DNA of 64,000 nt from Mesorhabditis belari (taxonomy: Eukaryota > Nematoda > Chromadorea > Rhabditida > Rhabditidae), in contig CAUEEP010000908.1 of assembly GCA_958450365.1 (NCBI GenBank), positions 992,001 to 1,056,000 on the forward strand. Reading direction: 5' to 3'. Each line of letters starts with the position of its first letter. Position 1 is the stretch's first letter. The notes below the pieces were generated by a model that saw nothing but the letters and a program-made list of their open reading frames with translations, did not search any database and was not told where the DNA came from. Below are positions 21,681 through 33,460 of this stretch, piece by piece. The position numbers and the translations under genes are program-made.

Positions 21681-22026
21681 GCTGAAAAAAAACAATTAAT
21701 AATAAAATCTACGTGTTTAAATAATTACATAGAATAGAAAAACCGTGATATTTTTTAAGGATTTTGACAGCCCTAGCTGAGCAGTACAAAAAACGTAAAA
21801 AAAAATAACGATCACGTTTAAAGTCTTATATGAAAAGAATGAAGTTTTAAAACTTCAAAGAAGTTCAAAGTTCTTCAATAAAAAGCAATAATTGTCACCG
21901 ATTTGTCTGTTGGGAATTCATAAGGCTGTGCAGTTTTGCTTTTTTTGATCTTAATTTTTTAGGCCATCAGTCACCTCTCGGGAAAAACTTTAATTGGGTG
22001 TTAGGAGTTCAAGAACATTCGAAGCA

Positions 22027-22302
22027 AATCGCCGGTTACAGTAAGTCCTGTCCAAGAAAAATGTACTCCCCCGGGGGAATTTTTTCGACAGAATTAAAAA
22101 TTTTGAAACGTCATTGAAGGGTTGTGATTAGAGAAAAAACGGCAAAAAAAATAGAACATTTCGATCTTTGATTTTCATTTTTCGCTTTTCGTTTTTTCTC
22201 ATCGCAACTCCACATGAACGTTTCAATTTTTTTAATTCTGTCGAAAGAATTCCTCCGGGGAAACCCATTTGTCTCGAACAGGACTTCCTCTAACCGGCGA
22301 TT
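22027..22302. mobile_element. Palindromic element P5, first copy
   Basis: The ends AATCGCCGGTTACAGTAAGT and (in mirror) AACCGGCGATT pair over about 90 bp, including a CCCCGGGGGAATT / AATTCCTCCGGGG block. No coding capacity. 21700-22026 holds nothing recognisable. Confidence 0.75.
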
Positions 22303-22524
22303 AGTTTGAATCACTATTGGAATAACATATTTTTCAACAGGATAATTAGAGTTTAAAATTGAGAACTTATGCAATTTAAGTTGAAAATAATAAAAAATCA
22401 TGGACCAGTTACATTAAGCGTTTTGGATTGGAAAGGAAAACAGCATGCGTTTTTCGATTCAATTGGAGAAATTTTCACTTTGATTTGCATGAAAAATATG
22501 TCATTCCAAGAATGCTTCGAAACT

Positions 22525-22814
22525 AATCGCCGGCTACAGTAAGTCCTGTCCAAGAAAAATGTACTCCCCCGGGGGAATTTTTTCGACAGAACTAAAAATG
22601 TTGAAACGTCAATGAGGAGCTGCAATTAGACAAATCAAAAACGGCAAAAAAATAGAACATTTCGCTCTTTGATTTTCAGTTTTCGTTTTCGTTTTTCGTT
22701 TTCGTTTTGTTTCATCGCAACTCCACATGAACGTTTCAATATTTTTAATTGTGTCGAAAGAATTCCTCCGGGGAAACCAATTTTCTCAGACAGGACTTCA
22801 TGTAACCAGCGATT
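22525..22814. mobile_element. Palindromic element P5, second copy in tandem
   Basis: Same orientation and about 90% like the first copy by eye. The flank after each copy is also similar (GCAGGAT...ACTTATGCAATT), so a unit of about 500 bp has been tandemly duplicated, element included. Confidence 0.75.
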
Positions 22815-23044
22815 AGTTTAGAATCATTCTTGGAAGGACATCTTTTCAGCAGGATGAACTTGAGGACTTATGCAATTCGAAATGAAAATAAAAAGAGAAC
22901 ATGAGCCGGTTAAAGGGCGGAGAGGGCGAGGGGGGGGGGCATTAATTTGCGCTGGATTTGGACGAAAAGGTTTTCTTGGTAACACTGGGCTTTTATATTT
23001 TTATATTGACATTCATTATGTAAAATGGGCGAAAAAGCCTGTTT

Positions 23045-23400
23045 TTATACGCTGACTGACCGATTCAATACTCTACGCTGTTGGTAATTTGGATGTCCAT
23101 ATTGGTAGTGAATGTTTGGGCCACCAAGCTGATTCTGATAGCTTGGTTGACCATATCCCGGACATTGGAAGTTTGAACCGCCAAAAGCAACCTGACCCGG
23201 TTGCACATAGCCCTGAGGAAATCGGCAATGATACGGTGGTGGGGTAGCTTTTTTCAATTGTGGCTCGAGCCTTATCTCCTCTTGTCTTTTTTATGCTGGA
23301 TCTAAAATATTTTTCAGTCATGGGGTCAATGACAATCAGCCCACCATCTTTTTCAAACTGGCGATACTTTTGCTTCCGGGTAGCTAAAGCAACCAAAATT
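23045..23400 (-). CDS. Possible small Gly/Pro/Gln-rich protein fragment
   Basis: Two overlapping minus-strand frames look coding in succession: RQKYRQFEKDGGLIVIDPMT (23396 to about 23310), then a Pro/Gly/Gln/Tyr-rich C-terminus (PPPYHCRFPQGYVQPG, GYGQPSYQNQLGGPNIH) ending at 23045. They would need a small intron or one frameshift near 23250-23300; an ATTTTAG acceptor candidate exists there. I do not recognise the family. It may be a gene fragment captured in the repeat that follows. Confidence 0.35.
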
Positions 23401-23439
23401 CACAAAAGGCTGAAAAGCTTGGGGTTTTGATTTGATATT

Positions 23440-24625
23440 CGCGGCCCATCTACCTGATTGTACCAATATATTAAGGTGTGACATAAACAACCAGACTTTT
23501 TGAAAGCTTTTGGTTTTGGACATTTTCCGAGGTGCAGAGAAAAGTTGTCAAAATCGACAAAAAGAGAAAAGCGCCGACTTTACGGCATTCTTTGAAAAGT
23601 ACTAATTTTACTCTTTGCACTTAGTTTTTCACATTTTCAATAAAATTATCAGCCAAATTCATATCAGAAAAAGTCGATTTGAACTGCTTGGAAATTATGT
23701 CGTCTAAAACACGAAACTCAAAAACCATTTGACAGCTTTTTCAACAAGAACTGTTTTTACTTTTTAAAGTAAAATAAAGATATAGATTCCCTATATTTTC
23801 AGGACCCTGATCTTGTGGGCGGAAGCTCATGCTCGAAAATCGCCTTAACCGAATTTTTGATCGTGTCTAAGTCAACTCGGTTTGGCTCACCCCTTTTAGT
23901 CATTTCCTTATTGACTTCAATACTAGAGTGAACCTGAAAAACAACTTATGAAGAGAGTTGATCTGATTTCAAAACCCGTGTCTACCAAAAAAGTCCAATG
24001 GAATTCCACCCCAAACCTTATGATAGATAAGGCCATGAAAATCGGGGCAAAAAATGTCGGGAACTGTCGACAAAAACGTCGGCATGGGATGATCGCTCAA
24101 AAACTTTATGAGCAAACAGATAAGGCATTCATGGATCGAGTTTTTTGGTAAAATTTTAGGACCCGCAATGTCGGATGAAGATAAGCCTTCTGTGTGGGCT
24201 TTTTGCAAGGAGGGAGTATGCCAAAGGATCACCGAAGACAGTGTAGTTTGCAATTCAATTCACTCAGACATTCAATGCCTTTTCCAATAAATAATTCTTC
24301 AACTAATACTTTAGTTCATTATGTTGACCTTGGCAATATCAAAAGCATTGATTTTTGAAGTGAAATATTATTCACGTCTATAGGACTGTTTGTAGGATCT
24401 AGAAAGTCTACAGTTGCTAAGGCACAATCCTAAAAAAAGCGAAAATTTGTAGAAGCAACACTAAAGCAGAACTGATTCCAAACGATGAGTGCAAAAAGCT
24501 ACCATAACCTTGTTGTCTTTTTGTAGAGTTATTCAAATTAAACCTCATTTCGATCTATCTCACACTATGTTTCTGAAACTCTAAAGAGATCGGTTTGAAG
24601 GTTTTCCAAAGCTCAAACTCTCGCG
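23440..24625. repeat. Arm of a large inverted duplication (partner 30040-31660)
   Basis: Most of this segment recurs in reverse complement at 30040-30830 and 31100-31660. The small ORF 23948-24151 (MKRVDLISKPVSTKKVQWNS) has its mirror at 30682-30497. Part also recurs near 46250-46320. No gene is assigned. Confidence 0.7.
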
Positions 24626-24900
24626 AGTTTTTCAGGCGCAAAATTTCTGACAAAATTGAGTGAAGTATTACATTTCCCTAATAGACGGGCGGCAAATATC
24701 AAATCAAAACCCCTCGCTTTTCATTCTTTTTGTAGAAATGAACCCTGAAAGAACCACCTCAAAAAAAATTATGAGAGAAATTGATAAGTTCACTTCACAT
24801 GCATACTGTGGAACGAATGTGGAACGACTCCCAACAAGAAAGTAGATAAGGCAATTTCAGTCTGTTTTTGAGGCTTTAACTGCTACGAATAGTATTTCTG
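24600..24900. repeat. Dispersed repeat D
   Basis: A repeat recognised by CTCAAACTCTCGCGAG, ATTACATTTCCCTAATAGAC and CAAATATCAAATCAAAACCC. Copies: here, 25560-25920, 31230-31385, and inverted at 41200-41640, 61860-62290 and 62450-62540. No coding sequence is conserved. 24900-25560 holds no gene I recognise. Confidence 0.7.
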
Positions 24901-25559
24901 AAATTTTCTGAAGTCACAGTAAAACTACCGTAATCTCGCTGTCCCCTAGGCTCGCTTTGAGGATCCCGTGTCTTGTATTTCAAACATAAAAGTTTTGTTT
25001 TTTGCCTTGACGCTACAGAGTTGGGACAAACATGACATGCTCACTTGCTTTTCCTGTTTGCACAATTTGTTATGCGAAAAGCCGATTGATTGGAACTCGA
25101 CGACTAAATTACACCTGGAGAGGTCAGACCTAGTTATTCTTGTTTAATGATAAAGAAACCCTCCATTATTTGGCAGTTTTCAAACTTATGAGACATTAAA
25201 AATGTTGGAATCATTTTTCAGTTTTGATTCTTTCAAGAAAATGAAAATAAGCTTGTGACAAACTCGATTTACCCTGCCACAGTTAGCGCTTTTGACGAGA
25301 GTTTCTAGATAAACCTCAGCGCGAAAGGCAATAGTTTTGAAAAATTGACTTAGACTTGTTAAAGTGTATGTGTTTGAGATGTTTGTTACTTTTTGAGATT
25401 TGTACAAAACAAGCCTCAAAGTTCGTGAACTATTAGTTTCCATAAATATTGAACACCCTGTATTCGAGAACATTGGCCAATAAAGCCCATTTACATTGGT
25501 CCAATCAGGCATCTTCTTGAATTATTTCAAACAGTGAAGTAATTCTTTGTTTTTTGAAA

Positions 25560-25920
25560 TTGACGAGAGAATGGTTGGTTTTCCAAGGCTCAAACTCTCG
25601 CGAGTCTTTCAGGCGTTAGTGGCAAAATTTCTGACAAAATTGAGTGAAGTATTACATTTCCCTAATAGACGGGCCGCAAATATCAAATCAAAACCCCAAG
25701 CTTTTCATTCTTTTGTGCAGAAATCAACCCTGAAAGAGCCACCTAAAAAATTATGAGAAATATTGATAAGGTTCACTTCCAATGCTTTCAGTCTGTTTTG
25801 AAGCTAATAAAATGAAATTGTCTTCTGCGTGATCTGCTGTGAACTTTGAGTTCAAAAGGGTTGTTTGGTGATGAATTGGGGTTTTGTTTGAAAAGTTTCA
25901 AAGTTTTGGGATCGTCATAC
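25560..25920. repeat. Dispersed repeat D
   Basis: Same repeat as at 24600-24900, extended on the right by the segment ending AACAAAACCCC in mirror. It abuts a receptor-tail fragment (CGTCTTGGTGACCGTTATAC, minus, 25930-25990), so a receptor 3' end has been carried here without its exons. Confidence 0.7.
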
Positions 25921-26095
25921 ATCGTCATACATCGTCTTGGTGACCGTTATACTTTGGACGGATTGAGTAGGAGCTGAGTTGTACTTTTGTGCTGAGTTGT
26001 ACAATAACATCAAATGTTATTGTATCCATTAAAAAAATCGATTTTTTTAATCTTCATTTTTGAATACAAATCCATTTTCTCTTTGATTTCAAGTT

Positions 26096-26750
26096 TTAGG
26101 TTTAGCACTAATTCTTGATAACACTTTTTGTTTTTTGTTTTATCAAAGAACAAAACATAGCTTTTTAAGAAGTTTCCACATTCGATTAAAAGTTGGCAAT
26201 GTGAAGCAGATACTTTGAAGAAGACAATTTGAATAAAAACATATAGATCTAGTAGTTTTTCGAGAAACTTTGACATCATTTCAAATTATCAAAAAATTGC
26301 TCAAAACTCAAGAAAAGCAAATTCTGAAATGTCTAAAGGTTCGTGTGGTAAATTTGTATTGGATTCTTTCCTGGAAAATTTTCTAAGGAGTGTATTTTGC
26401 AAGTCACTTTTCTCACTCTTTTGTTCACAGCTCAACTTTCATTTTTCGAAACAGGATAAAAGCTTGCTGCCTAATGGACAATCGAATGCTAACAATGTTT
26501 CAAAGGTTCTATTAAAAAACCTAGTTCAGTCTTTGAGAAACCCCCAAAAACAAAAACTCTTGTTGTGCGATGTGGCCTAGATCAGGATCGACTGGTTTCA
26601 AACAAAAGCTTTCTGCTTAGATCGGGAGGAGACATTGTCAAAAGCTAGGCAATGCGTGCCTGATATCAAAAAACTTAAAAAAAAGCTATGGTTTGCTCTT
26701 TGATGAAACAAAAAACAAAAAGTATTTTCAAGAATTTGTTCCCAACCTAA
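26096..26750. mobile_element. TIR element E9, copy 1, with two divergent ORFs
   Basis: About 655 bp with imperfect 70-bp TIRs (TTAGG at the outer edges; inner part ACTTTTTGTTTTTTGTTTTA against its mirror). It encloses a minus ORF (26279-26010, MMSKFLEKLLDLYVFIQIVF start) and a plus ORF (26329-26580, MSKGSCGKFVLDSFLENFLR start) separated by 49 bp. Both ORFs are open in the copies at 41827 and 47347. No transposase motif is seen; function unknown. Confidence 0.65.
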
Positions 26751-27057
26751 TAGAATAACTACAATCAGTGTTCTTTTCTACTTTATCATGAACGCCCATT
26801 TCTTTTGAGGATACAATATTTAGAAGCAAAACACATTTTTTAATGGATAAAATAACATTTGGTGTTTTCATTTACCATTTAGCAGGAGACATTTGATGGA
26901 TTGGCTCATTCAGCAAAGCCAAGGCTTTCCAGATCTTCCAAGTTCAAAGATATTTTTACTTTTGAATCATAAACCTGCAAGTTTCTGTCAAGATTCAGTC
27001 CCGATTTTGTTCACATTTAAACTCGATTTTAGGTAATGAGGGACGTAGTAAAAATGT

Positions 27058-27475
27058 TTTATATAATAATAATCAGACTTTATTCAAATATGAATAAAAG
27101 TTTGAAAGCTAAAACTGAAACTCACAGGAGTGCAAGGAACATAAAAACATAAATAGAGCATTGATTAAATAAGCATATCCGACAAATCAGTCTACGGCAA
27201 CCTCAAAATAAGCACAGGATAAGCATAAATTGATTCGGTAGAGAATTCCATAGTCTAACAATTCTTGAACGAAAAGATTGAAGCCCTATTTTCCACTTAA
27301 AAGGGGAATTACCTAAACGAAGTGAGCCACGCCTTGTGTTCGGAGAGATTTTAAGGAAATCTTTAAACTGAGATGTGTCTAAGTGATTGCATTTCAGGAT
27401 TTTAAAGCATTCTACCGAATCAATGTTCATAAAAACGCTATTTGGTCTTTGAGAAATCGCAATATACAATATTTA
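27058..27475 (-). pseudogene. 3' end of a non-LTR retrotransposon (LINE)
   Basis: The minus ORF 27469-27203 looks like the C-terminus of a LINE reverse transcriptase, with SPNTRRGSLRLGNSPFK and RIVRLWNSLPNQF (WNSLP motif). It is followed by a 3' UTR ending in a TTATTATTATATAAAA tail at 27058. The element is 5'-truncated as usual for LINEs. It sits directly after the start of a receptor 5' exon (27040-27056). The same insertion, cut short, is at 49598-49700. Confidence 0.7.
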
Positions 27476-27479
27476 CAAG

Positions 27480-27710
27480 CAAAATAGATTTTTTAATGGA
27501 TACAATAACATTTGATGTTGTTCATTTACCATTTAAGAAGTAACATTTGATGGCTTCACTCATTCGGCAAATCCAAGATTTTCTAAATCTTCGAAGCTAA
27601 AAGATCTTTCATTCTTTCATTCTGTCTATTCTTGAATCTGTAAACTTGAGAGTTTCCTTCAAGATTCGGCTTAGATTTTGTCGACAATTAAACTCGAACT
27701 TAGGTAAGGA
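27480..27710. promoter_or_regulatory. Conserved upstream region of receptor copies
   Basis: Sequence that precedes the 5' exon in several copies (also about 42540-42765, 49960-50186, 58130-58339). Shared blocks are ATTTTTTAATGGATACAATA, a palindromic AACATTTGATGTT, CATTTACCATTTA, and TTCAAGATTCGG-TTAGATTTTG close to the ATG. A promoter role is inference from position only. Confidence 0.4.
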
Positions 27711-29814
27711 TGGACGCCCTGAAAAAAAGTCGCGAAGTTTTGGAGTTACTCGTCGTTGGGTCGATCATAACAGGTTGGATTTGTGAATTGTACCAAATCA
27801 TAACTCGAGCAATAGAAAGGCTCAGGGAGAAAATTTAAATTTCTTTATTACGTCGGTGGAAGAAGTAAAATATTGAGATGTTGCCCAAAACCTAAACTTT
27901 TTAGATATACAATAGTCCAAGTGAAGTCTAATAGTAAGTGGGAGTTGGAGTACTTCCCTTGGCCTACGGAGAATACGGAGAATTGAACCAGTCCGATCTT
28001 GATATGACTCTAAGGGACCAAAACTTGTTGGTGAATTTATTTTGCGCATTTCGTTGTTATAAAAACAATGCTACACTTCCAATTTCAGCTCTCGGCAATG
28101 TTTGCCAGATGATCAAGATTGATCTAATGACTCGACGTGGCGCCAGCTTCCTGTCAGACCCAACCCAACCGGGACTTCTTGAGATCAGCTCAAATACATT
28201 TTTGAGTTTTCAAGTATTTTTCGGATTAGGATCCGGTTTGGTTGGTTTTTTTAAAAAAGAAACAAACTCATTTGCATGCAGGTACTTTTCGTTGCCATTT
28301 TCACAAACCTTTTCGCGATTTATTATTCGGCCAAAAATGATGACTTATTGCTGAGCATTCGGTGAGTTGCTGTAACTTTACTCAAATCTCAAGTTTAATG
28401 ATAAAGGCAATCAGCTTTTGCACAGCACAAATTTGCATAGGCTCACAAAAAGGGTTTTCAGGCTAATCCTAACGGGCGAAAATGTGCAACGGCTCGTCTA
28501 TACGATACTTGAAATGGTGAACCAATTGTGCACATTCTTTTCCCATGGGTAAAAACCTTATGAGACTTGTGTATGATACTTAAAACCATTGTTCATTAGT
28601 CTTATTGTTATTGTTGTTGCAAAGAATATAGTACAAAGAGTTTCGGTTTTTGGAATGAAGCCTAAAGAACATTTTTCTCAAATTTCCAAAGAATCTGAGA
28701 ATTTTGCCTTGCCACTAGTTGTTGGCCTCAGATGAAAAGTCATATACCAAGCAATTTGTTTTAAGAATTTGGATTATATATTGAAACTAATAATAGTGCC
28801 AAGTGAATTATCTACTTTTGACGAGAATCGGTTGTTCCTTTAAGAAATTTTAATTGCAGATGCCGATTTGATTCCATCACAATCTTGATTCTCGGCAATT
28901 ACCGGGGTTTATCCGTTGTGATCGCATTTTGTCAGATGTTCGTCTCATTGAAGTTTCAAAACGGTGCACTACTTTCGGAAAAGTGTTTTTAGTCGCTTCT
29001 TGGCTGTTTCTTTCGATGGAATGTTCTACAATTATACAACAAAACACACCCTCCTCCAGTTTCTCATTTGCTATTCGGGAGCGATTTCTCTGTTCTGCGT
29101 ATCATTGTTTGCAAATAGTGGAATGGTGAATCTGTATGTGTCGCCAACTCTGACATATTTTATGATCACAATGGACCTTTTCACTTTTTTAAAGCTTCGA
29201 AAAGTAGGTTGAAGTAATGATTCTCAAAAGATGTGAGACTTAGCTGAGTGACTCCAAAGTTACGATGGCGGAGAGACGTTTGATGGTTCAGGTTGGTTCA
29301 GATCCAGGACATTTAATGATAAATCCGTTACTTGAAAATTGAGACTACCAATTGAAAATGGTGGCTCAATTGCCTTCTCTTTGCGAAAACAGCGTCTGTG
29401 GTAGTTGTTTTGATCTATCACTCTTGATTCATTCAATTGGATCTTCCGAAAATACAAAACACAAAAAGGTTTTCAGATGATTTGGAACTCAACATACTAC
29501 TTTATGAAATATTTTCTCGGGAGTCTGATCATCATGGTACAGTATCCTTTCTTTGGTTACTTCTTATCGAATGTGGCATTGCAAGTGAATTCAAATGTCT
29601 CTACATGGATTTTCACCCTTGGACTCAGGTTTTGCGGCATTTCTTCAGTCTTAGTTCAATACCTCTGTTCAGCTGTTTGAACATGATCTACCTGAAAAAG
29701 AGAAGCTCTTCATCGGGTGAAAAAGGAAAGTACAACAACCCAGCTTCTTCTCAATCCGTCATGAGTATAACGGTCGCCAAGACGAAGCGCTCTGACTCGA
29801 CAGACAAAATCTGA
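27711..29814 (+). CDS. 7TM chemoreceptor-like protein, copy R8
   Basis: 5' exon from 27711 (MDALKKSREVLELLVVGSII, then joined by a deletion to downstream sequence); N-terminal exon 27938-28240; 28282-28361 (helix 1, VLFVAIFTNLFAIYYSAKND); 28462-28548 (helix 2); 28860-28952 (helix 3); intron 28953-28992 of 40 nt; 28993-29203 (helices 4-5); last exon from 29477. Splice phases agree throughout. Helix 7 carries the shared one-base deletion, giving a stop at 29678-29680; the original tail survives in the other frame to 29814. The partner peptide exon is missing here, and the 3' flank is broken at about 29850. Confidence 0.6.
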
Positions 29815-30039
29815 TTTCATTTGTCGTTTTCCTGAAAAACAAAATTTTTTGAAGATAATAAAATCAAATTGTGTTTTGGGTAGTCTTCGGTGAATTTTGG
29901 GTTAAAAGGGTTTATTTCGATGGTAATGACTGGGTGACTAGATTGTCTAGAAAGTCGGGAAGTTTTGGTCTAGTCAATTTGACGAGTATCACTGCCAAGT
30001 AACGGCAACGTCAAGTTTGACACCGTTAATTCAAATTCA

Positions 30040-31660
30040 AACCGATCTCTTTAGAGTTTCAGAAACATGGTGTGAGATAGATCGAAATGAGGTTTAATTT
30101 GAATAACTCTACAAAAAGACAACAAGGTTATGGTAGCTTTTTGCACTCATCGTTTGGAATCAGTTCTGCTTTAGTGTTGCTTCTACAAATTTTCGCGTTT
30201 TTTAGGATTGTGCCTTAGCAACTGTAGACTTTCTAGATCCTACAAACAGTCCAATAGACGTGAATAATATTTCACTTCAAACATCAATGCGTTTGATATT
30301 GCCAAGGTAAACATAATGGACTAAAGTATTAATTGAAGGATTATTTATTGTAAAAGGCATTTAACCTCTGAGTGAATTGAATTGAAAATTACACTGTCTT
30401 CGGTGATCCTTTGCATATTCCCTCCTTGCAAAAAGCCCACCCAGAAGCCTTATCTTCATCCGACATTTTCTCCTAAAATTAAAAAAAAACTCAATCCTAG
30501 AATGCCTTATCTGTTGGCTCATAAAGCTTTTGAGCGATCATCCCATGCCGACGTTTTTGTCGACAGTTCCCGACGTTTTTTGCCCCGATTTTCATGGTCT
30601 TATCTATCATAAGGTTTGGGGTGGAATTCCATTGGACTTTTTTGGTAGACACGGGTTTTGAAATCAGATCAACTCTCTTCATAAGTTGTTTTTCAGGTTC
30701 ATTCTAGTATTGAGGTCAATAAGGAAATGATTAAAATGGGGGTGAGCCAAACCGAGTTGACTTAGACACGATCAGAAAATAGGTTGAGGCAAGTTTCGAG
30801 TATGACCGAGTATGACCGCAAGATCAGGATCCTGAAAATATAGAGAATTTATATCTTTATTTTACTTAAAAAAGTAAAAACAATTCTTATTGAAAAAGCT
30901 GTCAAATGGTTTTTGAGTTTCGTGTTTTAGACGACATAATTTCCAAGCAGTTCAAATCGACTTTTTCTGATTTGAATTTGACTGATAATTTTATTGAAAC
31001 CAAGGGGTTTGTTTTGCTTGAAAGAGTGAAATTAGTACTTTTCAAAGAATGCCGTAAAGTCGGCCCTTTATTCTTTTTTCGATTTTGACAACGTTTCTTT
31101 GCACCTCGGAAAATGTTCAAAAACACAGGCTTTCGAAAAGTCTGGTTATATCTGGTACAATCAGGTATCTTCCTGAACTATTTCCAACAGTGAAGTAGCT
31201 GTAAGTTTTTAAAATTGACTAGGGAATGTTTGATTTTACAACGCTCAAACTCTCGCGACTATTTCAGGTGTTAGTGGCAAAATTTCTGACAAAATTGAGT
31301 CAAGTATTACATTTCCCTAATAGACGGGCCGCGAATATCAAATCAAAACCCCAAGCTTTTCATTCTTTTGTGCAGAAATGAGTTTGAGTGTTGTAAAATC
31401 AATCATTCCCCCGTCAATTTTAAAAACTTAAAAGGGTACCTCACTTTGGATATTTTATCATTTAGGAAGATATCTTTTTGTCCCCATATATTAAACTGCG
31501 ACATAAAGAATCAAACTTTTTGAAAGCTTTTGTTTTTGAACATTTTCCGAGGTGCAAAGAAAGGTTGTCAAAATCGAAAAAAAGAGAAAAGCGTCGACTT
31601 TACGGCATTAGAGTGAACCTGAAGAACAACTTATGAAGAGACTTGATCTGATTTCAAAAC
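30040..31660. repeat. Inverted partner of 23440-24625
   Basis: 30040-30345 is the reverse complement of about 24300-24620. 30380-30830 mirrors 23800-24290. 30850-31130 mirrors 23530-23790. A repeat-D fragment lies at 31230-31385, and a second, same-sense fragment (TTGAAAGCTTTTGTTTTTGA) follows. No gene. 31660-32040 holds nothing recognisable beyond a receptor-upstream fragment near 31810-31910. Confidence 0.65.
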
Positions 31661-32258
31661 CCGTGTCTACCAAAAATTTTCTACCAGAGGAATGGTAGGA
31701 TTTGGACTCGGTTAGCTTAAGTTTCCAATCATCGGACCATTATGCAATTTTTGAGGGATTTTTTCGGTTATTCAGGGATGAGTGGGGCGAGAAATAGGAA
31801 TGATAGGATACAACTTCTTTTGAGAGTACAATCTAGCAAAACACATTTTTTTAAATTGATACAATAATTTTTGGTCTTGTTCATTTACTATTTAGGAGGT
31901 AATATTTGATGCTTTTCATTCCATATCGGTCAGAACACAGCTAGATCGATAGAACACTTTCCAGTATTCAGGTTCAACGCAAATAATAAAGCATCCTGGT
32001 ACTTTCATTCCCGAAATTCAGAACATCTATCAACAAAATTAATTCCAGCGCTCGGCAATGTTTGCCAAATGATTAAGCTGGATCTAAGGTCTCAACGTGC
32101 AGTCAGCTTCCAATCAGACCCAACTCAACCGGGACTCCTTGAGATCAGTGGGGATACATTGTTGCGATTTCCAGGGTTTTGGTGTTCCGCATCTGCTTTG
32201 GTGGGTAGAGTGTCTTCCGGTCGAGTAATGCCTTTGCTAAAAGGCATTTATTTAAAGA

Positions 32259-32521
32259 AACTACTATCGTCAAACCGTTAGTTTACATCCACCAACCCCG
32301 CTCTTGGTAACTTTGATGCGAAATTAAAAGGCTCGTTAAATGATCATTGAATGACATCCGATCGGACTGATCAAAAAATCAAAAAAATTAATCTGTATCA
32401 CTATCTTTGTCATCAAAATACAAGATTTCCATTGATTGATCTGATAGACGTTCGATCTCCTCCTCTGGCTCCTCCGATCGGGCTGATCGGATGTAAACTA
32501 GCAGTTTGACGGCGATAGTTT
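32259..32521. mobile_element. MITE with 33-bp TIRs
   Basis: Outer sequences AAACTACTATCGTCAAACCG and its mirror ending CGGCGATAGTTT; TAGTTTACATCC is shared by both arms. The interior has no ORF of interest. Inserted after helix 1 start of R9. Confidence 0.75.
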
Positions 32522-32633
32522 CCCGTCATCAGAATTGAAAACATGTAATGTTTCTGAAAGTTTTCGAGAAAAAACAATCATGACCCGGGTTATCAGATTT
32601 TTAAAGTTTTAAACAGACCCAGAAACAAATCTA

Positions 32634-33460
32634 TTAGGTTGTCCGGAATGAAAATACCCTTTTAATGAAAAACAAATTTATCTCCACAAAAAGAAAACAA
32701 TGCGTTTTAATCCAAAAGATATTCTCCGTTGTTGGTAATAGTCTTTCTCCATTTTTCTTTCAAATCTCGGATCCCTTTGCTGAAGAGATCCTGAGGCTGC
32801 AAGTTGAAGTATTGACGGACCCAAATTCGGACAACGTCTTGGTCCTTGAAGTGTTTATCGGCCAGGAATTGCTTCATAGATCGAAATCAGTAGTAGTCTG
32901 AGGGGTCCAGATTTGGACTATACGGCGTATCGATTAGCTTTATTAGCGTCACCAGGTTGATGGGTTACCGATTTTCCGGCGAGATTCGCTTTACCCAAAC
33001 CATTTAAATGATCCGCAATTTTTGTGTGGCCTAAAGCAAACATCGTTGCAAGCTCCCGAGTCGACAAGGTTCGACCATCTTTTATGGTTCCTCGAAGATC
33101 GTCATCGTTGAGCACTAGAGGGGGGTGACCACATCCTGTAGAGTTTCGTCTCCATCTCTAAATCGTTGAAACCATTTTTTACAAGTTTCCTCTGAATAAG
33201 CAGCTTCTCCAAAAATTTTCAAGATTATGCTATGGCTCTACCGGAGACTTTTTCCTTGTTTGAAGTCGTAGAGCAGTAAACACGAATTCGGTACTTCTGA
33301 TCTTCCGTTCTAAAAAAAGTCAAAATTATAAGGCAGTAATTTTTTATAAAACCATAGAATTAGAAAAGATATATAACTTTACAACAAAACAAAAAGCCTG
33401 TTCACTACACTGGAAAAATTGCAATCGAAGTTGAAGGGATTTTCATTCCCGACACCTTAA
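32634..33460 (-). pseudogene. Internally deleted mariner element
   Basis: Ends TTAGGTTGTCCGGAATGAAA and, in mirror, TTAAGGTGTCGGGAATGAAA, flanked by TA. The minus strand encodes the N-terminal region (STRELATMFALGHTKIADHL, an HTH of mariner type) and, after a gap, the C-terminus (near FLADKHFKDQDVVRIWVRQY and WRKTITNNGE). The central catalytic part is missing, which explains a length of 827 bp against about 1.25 kb for the full element at 48 kb. Confidence 0.75.

Noticed and set aside
28929..29129. ORFs such as MSDVRLIEVSKRCTTFGKVF in the receptor copies
   Set aside because: They read the helix 3-5 exons in the wrong frame. They disappear once the 40-nt intron is recognised.
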